From NCBI GenBank assembly GCA_022708105.1, contig JAKIZI010000009.1, positions 1-59,191 of the forward strand: 59,191 bases of DNA, given 5' to 3'. The first letter of the stretch is position 1. Every line of letters starts with the position of its first letter. Shown here piece after piece: positions 35,574-44,503 of the stretch. The notes beneath the pieces are model-generated. The model saw only the letters and a program-made list of their open reading frames with translations. It ran no database searches and was not told the DNA's origin. The stretch is from Bacteroidota bacterium. Its GTDB lineage: Bacteria; Bacteroidota; Bacteroidia; Bacteroidales; WCHB1-69. The position numbers were made by a program, and so were the translations under genes.

Positions 35574-36491
35574 ATGCTCCATGATATGAAAAGATTAAAA
35601 AAAACATCCCTGCGTGTTCTCTGGAAGAAATTGATTTCCAATTGGAAGACTAAATACCGATTGGTCATCAAAAATGATTCGACCCATCAGGAGAAATTAA
35701 CTTTTCGCCTGAGTCCGCGTAATGTTTTTGTAGTGGTTACTACCTCCGCAGTATTTCTTATTGCCATTACGGCCATGCTCATCGCCTTCACACCACTGCG
35801 TGTTTATGTTCCCGGTTATACCACTCCGGATGAATACAGAGAATATAAACGACTTGCGATTTACGTGGATTCTGTTGACCTTTTAGTGCGTCAAAATCAA
35901 CAATTTCTTGATAATTTTTATAAAGTTATCAATGACCAATTAGAAAAAGAGGAACTACAACAAGAAAATCAAAAACAAAAAGTGAATGATGAAACTGCTT
36001 TTGAAAAATCTAAGGAGACCGAAAAAATGGAACAAGAAGCAGATGAAATTGTAAAAAATTATCGTGGAGGAGCTTCCGGTAATGAAACGGTTCCCTTAGT
36101 GAAAAGAGCAGATATAGCCGCATTTTTCCCAAAAATTCCAACTACAGGGATGCTTGTCTCCGATTTTAGTATTGCCGAAAGACACTATGGTATTGATATC
36201 CAAAATAAGAGAAATACGCCAATATCTTCCATTGAAAAAGGAATGGTCATTTTTGCAGGCTTCGATCCCCGTACCGGAAATACCATTATTATTCAACATG
36301 CCGGAAATATTATCTCTAAATATCAAAATCTCGGAAATATTATGAAAAAAGCCGGGGATAAAGTTGAAAGTGAGGAGGTGATTGCCCAAATGGGACATAG
36401 TGGATCCGCTGAAAAGGGAATTCATCTTCACCTTGAATTATGGTATAACGGATTTCCGATTAATCCTTTGGATTATTTGACAATTAACTGA
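35574..36491 (+). CDS. M23-like protein, one catalytic histidine replaced
   Basis: 305 residues with one N-terminal transmembrane helix (about 52-74) and a charged Gln/Glu-rich coiled coil. The LytM domain keeps the zinc ligands (ERHYGIDIQ and GIHLHLELW), but the motif that holds the first catalytic His, YAHL in its neighbour, reads KYQNLGN, with Asn in its place. It may be a non-enzymatic regulator in the manner of EnvC, or a weak enzyme. Start is the ATG at 35574 or the one at 35586, which leaves more room after the previous stop. Confidence 0.85.
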   Translation: MLHDMKRLKKTSLRVLWKKLISNWKTKYRLVIKNDSTHQEKLTFRLSPRNVFVVVTTSAVFLIAITAMLIAFTPLRVYVPGYTTPDEYREYKRLAIYVDSVDLLVRQNQQFLDNFYKVINDQLEKEELQQENQKQKVNDETAFEKSKETEKMEQEADEIVKNYRGGASGNETVPLVKRADIAAFFPKIPTTGMLVSDFSIAERHYGIDIQNKRNTPISSIEKGMVIFAGFDPRTGNTIIIQHAGNIISKYQNLGNIMKKAGDKVESEEVIAQMGHSGSAEKGIHLHLELWYNGFPINPLDYLTIN

Positions 36492-36509
36492 TAAGAGCCT
36501 CACTATATT

Positions 36510-37274
36510 ATGAATAATCTCATTTCTTTAGAAAACTCATCACATCCAACCGGGAAAATATACCCCAAGAGATTGGTTGATAAACCCATAATTCTCCATA
36601 TAGAAACAGCAACCGATATTTGCTCCGTGGCTCTGTCCAGAGGAAAACAACTTTTAGGACTCAAAGAAGATGCCAATGGATATTCTCATGCCGAAAAACT
36701 GATTCTCTTTATCCAAGAATTGATAAGCTCGTGTGATATGATTCCTGAAAATCTTGATGCAGTATGCCTCAGCACAGGTCCGGGTTCCTATACCGGTCTC
36801 CGTATCGGGGCTGCTACCGCTAAAGGTCTTTGTTATACTACTGCTATTCCTCTAATTGCAGTAACCACGTTGGAAAGTATCGTTGCCGGCGCCCGAAACC
36901 GACATAAGGAGGATGCTTTTTATTATGTTCCTATGATTGATGCCCGCCGTATGGAAGTTTATACAACCCTCTTTGATGAGAAAGGAAATATGATTCACGA
37001 TATCTCAGCTCAAGTTATTGATGCTGATTCGTTTCAAAAGCTTCTTCAACAACGAAGAATTCTCTTTTGCGGAAATGGAGTTCCAAAATGTGAACCGTTT
37101 CTTGCCGCTTCTCCTAATGCTTTATTCGACTATACTCCGCTTTCTGCACAATTTATGATAGAAAAAGCCTATGCAAAATTTGCATTACAACAATTTGAAG
37201 ATATTGCCTATTTTGAACCGTTTTATCTCAAAGAATATATCCCGGGAAAAGCTACTGTAAAAGGATTGTATTAA
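36510..37274 (+). CDS. tsaB: tRNA threonylcarbamoyladenosine biosynthesis protein TsaB
   Basis: 254 residues. TsaB partners TsaD in making t6A at position 37 of tRNAs that read ANN codons. The actin-like N-terminal half shows ILHIETATDICSVALSRG, GYSHAEKLILFIQEL, CLSTGPGSYTGLRIGAATAKG and YVPMIDARRMEVYT. About 25 residues precede the conserved start, a modest extension, and no internal ATG fits better. The partner tsaE lies 15 kb away on the other strand. Confidence 0.93.
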   Translation: MNNLISLENSSHPTGKIYPKRLVDKPIILHIETATDICSVALSRGKQLLGLKEDANGYSHAEKLILFIQELISSCDMIPENLDAVCLSTGPGSYTGLRIGAATAKGLCYTTAIPLIAVTTLESIVAGARNRHKEDAFYYVPMIDARRMEVYTTLFDEKGNMIHDISAQVIDADSFQKLLQQRRILFCGNGVPKCEPFLAASPNALFDYTPLSAQFMIEKAYAKFALQQFEDIAYFEPFYLKEYIPGKATVKGLY

Positions 37275-37285
37275 TAATCAATTTT

Positions 37286-38134
37286 ATGGATGAGTCTAAA
37301 AAATTAAATGTTATTGCCATTACAGATTTTACCGATTTCGGGGATGCTGCCGTCCGATATGGCTCTGTCGTAGCTGCCATTTTTAATGCCTCATTGACGA
37401 TTGTAGGGAATTATGTTCCCCATAAAAAACTTATTAATCATAAAAAGCGGACACCGGAAACCCTCTCTCCCCATTTTAGACGTTCATTGGAAAATCTTTC
37501 CGATCATAGTATTGAAACAATCCTGCTTTCAGACCCTTATACTGCTTCGGAGTTATATCAGTATGCAGATGAAACCAATACTGTGATGTTTGTCATCGCT
37601 GTCTCCTCTCAAAAGAATCGTACTACTTTTAATCGAAAAAAAGCATTTTCTTTTATTAAACCCTCGCGACATCCGGTGCTTGTCGTCGGAAATCAAATGC
37701 CCGGTACAGACATTTTTAAACAAGTACTGCTTCCGATAGATATTTATTTGAATTCTAAAGAAAAAGCAATGTGGGCAGGCTATTTTCACCGCTATTATCA
37801 AGCACCGGTACACATTGTCTATTCGCTTTTTAAAGATGAATTTTTATTACAAAAAGTGAAAGATAATCTTGCGTTTGTAGAAAAATTGTATCAAAATCTT
37901 AATATCAATTATACTCTTCATCCGATAACACCCTCCGTTGATAATATAGATTACCATTCTATGAAAATTGCTCCGCAGTTTCAAGCAACGCTTACTGTTA
38001 TCATGATGACTCGTTATCGCTCGCTCACGGATTTACTAATAGGAGTTAAAGAGAAAAAAATGATAGGGAACCCAATCGGATTTCCTGTGCTGTGTCTTAA
38101 TGAGCGAGATGACCTTTATGTGCTTTGCACCTAA
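37286..38134 (+). CDS. Universal stress protein-like, two degenerate UspA domains
   Basis: 282 residues. Two UspA-like halves can be read: NVIAITDFTDFGDAAVRYGS to PVLVVGNQMP (about 8-135) and KQVLLPIDIYLNSKEKAMWA to FPVLCLNERD (about 142-275). The nucleotide-binding G-x2-G-x9-G(S/T) motif is poorly kept, so ATP binding is doubtful. Cytoplasmic. It follows tsaB after 11 bases. Usp family is inferred from fold pattern and not from a strong motif. Confidence 0.65.
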   Translation: MDESKKLNVIAITDFTDFGDAAVRYGSVVAAIFNASLTIVGNYVPHKKLINHKKRTPETLSPHFRRSLENLSDHSIETILLSDPYTASELYQYADETNTVMFVIAVSSQKNRTTFNRKKAFSFIKPSRHPVLVVGNQMPGTDIFKQVLLPIDIYLNSKEKAMWAGYFHRYYQAPVHIVYSLFKDEFLLQKVKDNLAFVEKLYQNLNINYTLHPITPSVDNIDYHSMKIAPQFQATLTVIMMTRYRSLTDLLIGVKEKKMIGNPIGFPVLCLNERDDLYVLCT

Positions 38135-38312
38135 AGGGTTTTTATTGTGAAAATCAGAATAAAAAAACACACTTGATGTTGTAGGTAAAAAAATATTGCC
38201 AAGACGCAAGGGTTCTACCATTCGAAGCATGAGGTATTTAGGCCGACGGCAAAGCCCGCACGCCCTAATAATTTTTTTCATTATTAGCGAATATTATTTG
38301 GAAAATATGCAG
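38135..38312 (+). other. Intergenic stretch with GC-rich island and inverted repeats
   Basis: No gene is supported here. A GC-rich stretch at about 38197-38265 stands out against its AT-rich surroundings; TTGCC near 38197 can pair with GGCAA near 38248, and GCCGACGGC can form a small hairpin. The minus strand is open over most of it (a potential short peptide including CGLCRRPKYL), but nothing else supports coding. It could be a structured RNA, a dispersed repeat or a gene relic. Confidence 0.35.
38265..38287 (+). terminator. Possible terminator hairpin
   Basis: CTAATAAT and ATTATTAG form a perfect eight-pair AT stem around a T-rich loop, 131 bases past the Usp-like stop. No T-run follows on the plus strand, so activity as a terminator is uncertain. 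Confidence 0.35.
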
Positions 38313-38320
38313 TATCTTTG
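38313..38320 (+). promoter_or_regulatory. Predicted -7 element for the DUF4175-like gene
   Basis: TATCTTTG matches TAnnTTTG, 35 bases before the ATG at 38355. Confidence 0.45.
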
Positions 38321-38354
38321 CATTTTGGGAAGTTTAAAGAATAAACTACAATAG

Positions 38355-41300
38355 ATGAATAACAACCAATTACTTATTAACCAAAAGATTCGGGAATTTG
38401 CCCAAAAATATTATCTGAATCAACTTTACAAAGGAGCGATTTTCTTTGTGATGGTTACGTTGTTGACGTTTATTATCTACGCTCTTTTGGAATATTTTGC
38501 CTATTTCAATACTACAGTGAGGGCGATTCTGTTTTATTCCTATTTGCTCCTTTTTGGGCTGACTTTTGTCTTTTATGTGGTGATTCCGATTCTCAAAATT
38601 ATGGGGCTCGGGAAGCAGATTAGTAAGGAGAAAGTGGCGGCAATTGTAGGAAAACATTTTCCGGAAATTGATGATAAACTGCTCAATATTCTTCAATTGG
38701 AACATTTAATGGCGGCCGGTAATTTTAAAAGTTATGATTTGCTCATGGCGGCAATTGATTCCAAAATAGAGACGATCAAGCCGTTTCCTTTTGTGAAGGC
38801 TATTCCGTTTAAAAACAACAGACGTTATTTGAAATGGGCAGCCATTCCGATATTGCTTTTTATTGCATTATTTTCTTTCAAAAGCGAAATTTTTACTGCG
38901 TCTACCCAACGGATTGTACATCATAGTACATTTTATGAACGGCCGGCACCCTATCAATTTCAAATCATGAATGATACCTTGCGGGCGTTTCAAAATGAGA
39001 CTTTTGATTTACACGTCAAAGTCATGGGAAAAGAAACTCCGGAAGAATTGTACATCACAATCAAGGAGAAGAAGTATAAATTGACCAAGGTGTCAAATAG
39101 TGAATTTACATACAAATTTTCAAATATTCAGCGAAGCACCACTTTTCAGTTGGTTGCTGAGGAATTGATTTCTACACCTTACACCTTAATAGTATTGCCG
39201 AAACCGGTGACCATCAGCTTTGTGATGCAATTGGAATTTCCTGCCTATTTGAATAAAAATAAAGAAACTATCGAAAATAATGGAGATGCCATGGTGCCGG
39301 AAGGAACAAAGATTACTTGGATGTTTTATACCAAAAATACGGATACTCTTCATTTTATAAGTGAAAATGCGATTAAAACGTTGCTTTCCGAAGATGATAT
39401 TTATCGGGTATCAGCTGTGGCTCGTGCTCCGTTTGATTATGCTCTGGTAAATAGCAATCGCTACTATTCGAATAAAGATACTCTTAAACATACCATTTCC
39501 GTGATCCCTGATCAATATCCGGAAATATACGTGGATAGTCAACAAGATTCTCTGTTTGCGGATCGCATTTATTTCAAAGGAAACATCAAGGACGATTACG
39601 GATTCAGTAATTTGAAATTTGTCTATTCTAAATTCAGTAGTGAAGGAAATTTGTTGGAGAGTGGGAAGAGTATTCCGATTGAGATACAGTCGCGGAATAC
39701 GATTCAAGATTTTTATTTCTATTTTGATGCAGGGACATTGGGATTGGATCCGGGGTATCATATTGAATATCATTTTGAAGTTCGAGACAATGACGGAGTA
39801 AATGGTAGTAAAATGAGCAAAACTACCTCGAATACATTTCGCTTAAAAACAATGGAAGAGATAGACCAAGATTTGAGTAAAGGCAATAGTGAAACGAAAG
39901 ATGATTTTGAAAAATTACTTCAAGAATCCAAACAAATTAGTCAGGATTTTGAAAAATTATCTCAACAGCTTCTCCAAAAACAAGCACCATCATGGCAAGA
40001 TAAGCAGAAGATGGAAAGTCTTATGAATCAATTTAATGAATTACAAAAACAGATTGACGCATTACAGGAGAAGCAACAGGAGCAACGCAGCATTGAAGAA
40101 CAGTTTAAGAATATTTCTCCGGAATTAATTAAAAAGCAGGAGGAATTACAAAAACGCTTTGATGAGATTTTGAGTGATGAGATGAAGCAACTATTCCAGA
40201 AGATGCAAAACATGATGAATGAGCTCAACAAAGATAAGATGAAGGAGGCTGCGGAGCAAATGAAACTCAATTCGGAAGAAATTAACAAAAGTTTGGATGA
40301 ACAGCTTCAGTTGTTCAAACAATTGGAATTTGAGAAAAAATATAATGACTTGATCGACAAGACGCGGAATTTGGCAGAGGAGCAAAAACAGCTTTCCGAA
40401 AACTCTAAATCCAAAAACACCCCGAAAGATGAGTTGTTGAACAAGCAAAACGAAATTGAGAAGAAGTATGATCAGCTGAAACAGGAATACAAAGAGTTGC
40501 AGCAGTTGAATAAGGAGTTGGAAGAGCCGAACAACATGAAAGACCATTCTGAGTTACAACAGCAAATTGAGGAAGATATGAAGGGTGGAAATGAGGCGTT
40601 GCAAAAAAATAATAGAGGAAAAGCATCCGAGAAGCAGCAGAGTGCCGGCGAAAAAATGGAAGAGTTGTCCTATCAGATGGAGCAGGATATGTTGGAAAGC
40701 GAAGCGGAGGATTTAGAAGAAGATATTCAAGTGTTGCGTCAGATTCTGGATAATTTAGTACAAATTTCGTTTGAACAAGAGCGAAATATGGAAATGGTAC
40801 GGAAAATGTCTTCCAAGTCGCCCAGTTTATCGGAGGCACTTCGGGGGCAGTTCATGATACAAGAGCACATGCGAGTGATTCGGGATTCACTGGATGCGTT
40901 GGCACGCCGACAAACGGCTGTTAAACCCTTTATTCAAAAAGAGGTTGACAAAATTGACAACTATTTGGAACAAGCAAAGACGAATCTTAACGATAGGAGG
41001 TTGCCCCAAGCATCGTCGAATCAGCAGTTTGGTTTGACTTCCATGAATAATTTGGCCTTAATGTTGGCAGAATCGCTGAAAGAGGTCAAAGAAAAACAAC
41101 AACAAAATCAATCGCAGTGCAGTAAATGTAAAAAACGGGGAAAGAGTTCTTCGTCCTGTAGCAATCCCGGAGGTTCGAAGAAAAGTAAAGCCAAGTCGGC
41201 ACGCGAGTTGCAACAACAATTGAATCGTCAAATGGAAGCGATGCAGCGGTCGATGCAACAAGGAGAAGGAAAACCCACAGGGGTGATGCCTGGAAATACC

Positions 41301-41729
41301 CAATCGTTGAATGAGCAATTTGCGCGAATGGCAGCCCAACAAGAAGCGATTCGGAAGATGTTACAGGATTTGCAAAATGACCTTAAATCACAAAATGGAG
41401 TAGGGGATAAGTCGTTGGAACAGATGATCCAGGAGATGCAAAAAACGGAAAAAGAACTTGTTAATAAGATGCTTAATCAACAAACCATCAATAGGCAAAA
41501 GAATATCGAAACCCGTCTTTTAGAAAGTGAACGTGCAGAGATGCAAAGGGAAAAAGAAGAAAAGAGAGAATCAAAAGAAGGCAAAGAGTTGCGCAACCCC
41601 AATCCACCAAAAGAGTGGAATTTTGACAAAACCAAACAACAACAGACTGAAATGCTCAAAACAGTGCCGCCGACGCTGAACTATTATTACAAAGAAAAAG
41701 TAAATCAGTATTTTTATAACATTGAATAA
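38355..41729 (+). CDS. DUF4175-like membrane protein with long coiled coil
   Basis: 1124 residues. Three hydrophobic helices lie near the N terminus (about 24-44, 56-78, 157-175), then an extracytoplasmic beta-rich region (about 190-490), then several hundred residues of Gln/Glu/Lys-rich coiled coil (from about 505 to the end, for example QLEFEKKYNDLIDKTRNLAE). A short cysteine cluster CSKCKKRGKSSSSC sits near 921-934 between two coils. The plan matches DUF4175 proteins of Bacteroidota, of unknown function. A small protein of unknown role follows after six bases. Confidence 0.78.
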   Translation: MNNNQLLINQKIREFAQKYYLNQLYKGAIFFVMVTLLTFIIYALLEYFAYFNTTVRAILFYSYLLLFGLTFVFYVVIPILKIMGLGKQISKEKVAAIVGKHFPEIDDKLLNILQLEHLMAAGNFKSYDLLMAAIDSKIETIKPFPFVKAIPFKNNRRYLKWAAIPILLFIALFSFKSEIFTASTQRIVHHSTFYERPAPYQFQIMNDTLRAFQNETFDLHVKVMGKETPEELYITIKEKKYKLTKVSNSEFTYKFSNIQRSTTFQLVAEELISTPYTLIVLPKPVTISFVMQLEFPAYLNKNKETIENNGDAMVPEGTKITWMFYTKNTDTLHFISENAIKTLLSEDDIYRVSAVARAPFDYALVNSNRYYSNKDTLKHTISVIPDQYPEIYVDSQQDSLFADRIYFKGNIKDDYGFSNLKFVYSKFSSEGNLLESGKSIPIEIQSRNTIQDFYFYFDAGTLGLDPGYHIEYHFEVRDNDGVNGSKMSKTTSNTFRLKTMEEIDQDLSKGNSETKDDFEKLLQESKQISQDFEKLSQQLLQKQAPSWQDKQKMESLMNQFNELQKQIDALQEKQQEQRSIEEQFKNISPELIKKQEELQKRFDEILSDEMKQLFQKMQNMMNELNKDKMKEAAEQMKLNSEEINKSLDEQLQLFKQLEFEKKYNDLIDKTRNLAEEQKQLSENSKSKNTPKDELLNKQNEIEKKYDQLKQEYKELQQLNKELEEPNNMKDHSELQQQIEEDMKGGNEALQKNNRGKASEKQQSAGEKMEELSYQMEQDMLESEAEDLEEDIQVLRQILDNLVQISFEQERNMEMVRKMSSKSPSLSEALRGQFMIQEHMRVIRDSLDALARRQTAVKPFIQKEVDKIDNYLEQAKTNLNDRRLPQASSNQQFGLTSMNNLALMLAESLKEVKEKQQQNQSQCSKCKKRGKSSSSCSNPGGSKKSKAKSARELQQQLNRQMEAMQRSMQQGEGKPTGVMPGNTQSLNEQFARMAAQQEAIRKMLQDLQNDLKSQNGVGDKSLEQMIQEMQKTEKELVNKMLNQQTINRQKNIETRLLESERAEMQREKEEKRESKEGKELRNPNPPKEWNFDKTKQQQTEMLKTVPPTLNYYYKEKVNQYFYNIE

Positions 41730-41735
41730 AAAAGT

Positions 41736-42194
41736 ATGTATCATTTAGAATTAAAACAGTTACATGCCGACAATGCCGTTTCGGAAGCGTTACGGACCAT
41801 AGAGACTATCTGTGATGAATATCGGTTAGAGGAGCAATTCGGAATTTTATCGTTATCCGTTATCGAAATGTTGACACAAATGATGACCGCTTCTTCCGAT
41901 GGAACTCCGGAAATAAATATTGATTTTTTTATAGAGAATAGTATTGTAACCGTTCACATTCAAAACAATCAGTCTATATCTGTATTGGCAAAACAACTTC
42001 AGAGCCCTTTAGCTGTTGATACCGATAATTCCCTACATGCCATATTAAGATTAGTAGATAAGCTTACTTTCAAGGAAGATGAGAACGAAGTCATTCTTGA
42101 GTATTTTTTACGACCACAACCTACAGCGCCGGTTGCAGAACGTGCGGAAACAATCATAGAACAAGAGCAGATAGTGTACAAACAGATCGATTAA
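41736..42194 (+). CDS. Unknown small protein, possibly RsbW-like
   Basis: 152 residues, not recognised with confidence. No signal peptide. The order of an N-terminal helix-rich part (SEALRTIETICDEYRLEEQF, then LSVIEMLTQM) and a later strand pair (VTVHIQNNQSISVLAK) is loosely like a GHKL/RsbW anti-sigma fold, but the N, G1 and G2 boxes cannot be identified. It is coupled to the DUF4175-like gene with a six-base gap, which suggests they work together. Confidence 0.55.
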   Translation: MYHLELKQLHADNAVSEALRTIETICDEYRLEEQFGILSLSVIEMLTQMMTASSDGTPEINIDFFIENSIVTVHIQNNQSISVLAKQLQSPLAVDTDNSLHAILRLVDKLTFKEDENEVILEYFLRPQPTAPVAERAETIIEQEQIVYKQID

Positions 42195-42263
42195 TTCCCA
42201 AATTTCATTCCTCTTTTTTAGCAATCGAACATTTTTCTTTTGAAATTACTATTTTATTGTATC

Positions 42264-43004
42264 ATGAATGACGGACATATATTTGAACAAAAATTTAAAA
42301 TTTATTCTTATCAGGTTGATAAAGAGACCTATTTGACAATACCCTCTCTGTTTTGCTTTATGCAGGAGGTCGCTTGGGAACATGTCAATCTTCATAAAGC
42401 AGGAAGGGACTACTTACATCCGCTTCATCTATTTTGGGCTTTATCAAAAGTGCATGTGCAAATTAAAAGACTGCCCAAATGGAATGAAGAAATTCTCGTC
42501 AGAACTTGGGGAAAGAAGACTGAATTTCTGACTCATCCTAGAGATTACGAATTTTATGATTCCGAAGGAAATTTGTTGATAGCAGCCACTTCCAATTGGA
42601 TTATTTTAGATACTCTTGAGTATAAACCGCGTGAGATGCCGTCGCTTGATACATCGCTATACACTTGCGAAGACCGGCATGCTATTGAAAAGAGAGCTCC
42701 TAAAATTAAAAAAATAGATTTTTCTCAAAAGACCCACGATTTTCATCCGGTATTGTATTCCGATTTAGATATGAATCAGCATACCAACAATGCGAAATAT
42801 CTACAATGGTTATTTGATAGTGTTGATTATCAATCTTTTTCGATTGGAAATATCAAAGAAATTATCATCAATTATTTATCACAAGCAAAAGAGGGTGATG
42901 AATATGCCATTTTTACTGAGGAGACGGCCCCACAGGACAAGATATCCACATTTATCAGTCGCGACGGAGAAAAAGAATATTGCCGCATTGAGGTTCGGTG
43001 GTAA
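42264..43004 (+). CDS. Acyl-ACP thioesterase
   Basis: 246 residues from the ATG at 42264; an in-frame TTG at 42240 is unlikely. Double hot-dog fold of the bacterial FatA/FatB-like family: SLFCFMQEVAWEHVNLHKAG, LFWALSKVHVQIKRLPKWNE, the following TWGKKTEFLTHPRDYEFYD, and the catalytic region DLDMNQHTNNAKYLQWL with Asn and His. It releases fatty acids from acyl carrier protein in the cytoplasm. It runs toward the DUF2007 gene, whose stop lies 13 bases away. Confidence 0.9.
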   Translation: MNDGHIFEQKFKIYSYQVDKETYLTIPSLFCFMQEVAWEHVNLHKAGRDYLHPLHLFWALSKVHVQIKRLPKWNEEILVRTWGKKTEFLTHPRDYEFYDSEGNLLIAATSNWIILDTLEYKPREMPSLDTSLYTCEDRHAIEKRAPKIKKIDFSQKTHDFHPVLYSDLDMNQHTNNAKYLQWLFDSVDYQSFSIGNIKEIIINYLSQAKEGDEYAIFTEETAPQDKISTFISRDGEKEYCRIEVRW

Positions 43005-43017
43005 AAGTTAGGAATAC

Positions 43018-43239
43018 TTATGATTTATATCCCAATTCGCTCATAATAGCAGTAGCTTTTTCCAAATCACTTTCTTTGACTTGCACACGAATACCTCCTG
43101 ATGCATATCCACCAATCAATTGAGAAGAATATTCATCGGCAATATAGGCCGTAATACCTGCAGATTCCAATTCAGCTTGTATGATATGGGCTTTCTGGGA
43201 ATCCGCTAATACAATAAGGGTTGCAAATAATTCTTCCAT
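43018..43239 (-). CDS. DUF2007 domain protein
   Basis: 73 residues, the whole length of the DUF2007 family (a small ferredoxin-like fold sometimes called a putative signal-transducing protein). ADSQKAHIIQAELESAGI and the IRVQVKESDLEKA tail are typical. Function unknown. It lies 25 bases downstream of the DNA glycosylase gene on the same strand. Confidence 0.8.
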   Translation of the reverse strand: MEELFATLIVLADSQKAHIIQAELESAGITAYIADEYSSQLIGGYASGGIRVQVKESDLEKATAIMSELGYKS

Positions 43240-43264
43240 GGCATTTTTTTATAATAAAACAAAT

Positions 43265-43855
43265 TTATTTTAAAAAATGTTCATGAGCTAATACAAATCG
43301 ATAAGGGAGTAATGCATCTTCTGCCGCATAGTCAACCCCGATCCGTGGTAATTTAGAGATATAATTTTTATTCACCTCCTCTTGTCTGTCTTCAAGCCAA
43401 ATTTTTTCAGAGCCGATAGCTAATCCATTCATGGCGGTTGAAATTCCAAGCCCTTTGGATAGTTTCCCCGGCCCTACAAGTATATCAGGAGTGATTTTGC
43501 TTTTTCCTGTGCGTTTGAGAATCAACTCTTCTCCGTGGGTTGGCACGATGGCTCGCAGCAAGATGGCATCGGGAATTCCTTCTTTATTGGTAACAATATT
43601 AGATAAATGATGAATTCCGTAGCACAAATAGACGTACAGTATTCCCCCGCGAGCATACATAACCTCATTACGTTGGGTGCGGCGGCCGTTAAATGCGTGG
43701 GAGGCCCTGTCGGTAATTCCTCTATAAGCCTCAGTTTCCGTAATGATTCCACCGGTAATTTGTCCGTCAAAAAGAGTAAAAATGTACTTTCCGAGTAAAT
43801 CCTCAGCTAAGAAAAGAACATCCTTATTTTCAAAATAATCTTGGGAAATCTTCAA
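43265..43855 (-). CDS. 3-methyladenine DNA glycosylase (AAG/MPG type)
   Basis: 196 residues. Removes alkylated purines such as 3-methyladenine and hypoxanthine from DNA. The catalytic region GGIITETEAYRGITDRASHA (36-55) and RNEVMYARGGILYVYLCYG (62-80) are clear, as are RAIVPTHGEE and GPGKLSKGLGI. The only start that keeps the normal N terminus is a TTG at 43855. It diverges from the ECF sigma factor gene. Confidence 0.93.
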   Translation of the reverse strand: MKISQDYFENKDVLFLAEDLLGKYIFTLFDGQITGGIITETEAYRGITDRASHAFNGRRTQRNEVMYARGGILYVYLCYGIHHLSNIVTNKEGIPDAILLRAIVPTHGEELILKRTGKSKITPDILVGPGKLSKGLGISTAMNGLAIGSEKIWLEDRQEEVNKNYISKLPRIGVDYAAEDALLPYRFVLAHEHFLK

Positions 43856-43872
43856 TTGTCAAAGATGTTTTA

Positions 43873-43888
43873 TATTTTTGCAAATATA
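43873..43888. promoter_or_regulatory. Back-to-back -7 elements between the glycosylase and sigma factor genes
   Basis: TATTTTTG on the plus strand (43873-43880) faces the sigma factor gene. Immediately next to it the minus strand reads TATATTTG (43881-43888) toward the glycosylase gene, 26 bases before its TTG start. The two elements touch, so initiation in the two directions might compete. Confidence 0.45.
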
Positions 43889-43948
43889 AAATAAAAAAAG
43901 CAACACAAATTATTTTTTTTTGTCTTAAAACCAGTATTTGAGAAGTTA

Positions 43949-44503
43949 ATGATTAATGAAAAGGAAATCATAGAAGGATGCAAAGCGGGAAAAGAGAAAT
44001 ATCAAAAGATGCTCTATCAACATTTCTCAACTACGTTAATGGGTATTTGTATGCGTTATGCAAAAAATACCATGGAGGCAGAGGACATTTTGCAAGACTC
44101 TTTTATTAAGATATTCGTGAAAATAAGTTCTTTTAGGGGAGAGGGTTCTTTGGAAGCATGGGTGAGACAGATTGCCGTCAATACGGCAATAAATGCGTAT
44201 CGCAAAAAAGTAGCGACCGGCTATGACCTTGATATTGATGAATTACAAGAAAGTATTAAAGATGTCAAAGTTTCGACTACGGACAAAACAACTTTGAATT
44301 TATTACTTAACTTCATTAACGAACTTCCGGATGGCTATAGAGCTGCGTTTAACTTGTATGAAATAGATGGTTATTCTCATAAAGAAATTGCTGAAATGTT
44401 GGGGTGTACCCCCGTAACGGTTCGAACGCAACTCCATAAAGCAAAACTCGCCCTGAAAAAAAAGATTGAAACCCATTTAAAAAATGATTTGGAAGTATTG
44501 TAA
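43949..44503 (+). CDS. ECF-type RNA polymerase sigma factor
   Basis: 184 residues with only regions 2 and 4. Region 2 shows NTMEAEDILQDSFIKIFVKI and WVRQIAVNTAINAYRKK; region 4 shows LPDGYRAAFNLYEIDGYSHK and EIAEMLGCTPVTVRTQLHKAK. The next gene starts on the base after its stop and encodes a membrane protein with an anti-sigma-like N terminus, so the pair is very likely a sigma/anti-sigma couple. Confidence 0.94.
   Translation: MINEKEIIEGCKAGKEKYQKMLYQHFSTTLMGICMRYAKNTMEAEDILQDSFIKIFVKISSFRGEGSLEAWVRQIAVNTAINAYRKKVATGYDLDIDELQESIKDVKVSTTDKTTLNLLLNFINELPDGYRAAFNLYEIDGYSHKEIAEMLGCTPVTVRTQLHKAKLALKKKIETHLKNDLEVL

Noticed and set aside
38036..38281. An 81-residue open frame on the minus strand, including CGLCRRPKYL
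   Set aside because: It overlaps the end of the Usp-like gene antisense, has no recognisable domain and is more easily explained by the GC-rich intergenic island.
40191..40839. Long open frames on the minus strand inside the DUF4175-like gene
   Set aside because: They are shadows of the Gln/Glu/Lys-rich coiled coil, which gives Leu/Phe/Cys-rich readings on the opposite strand.
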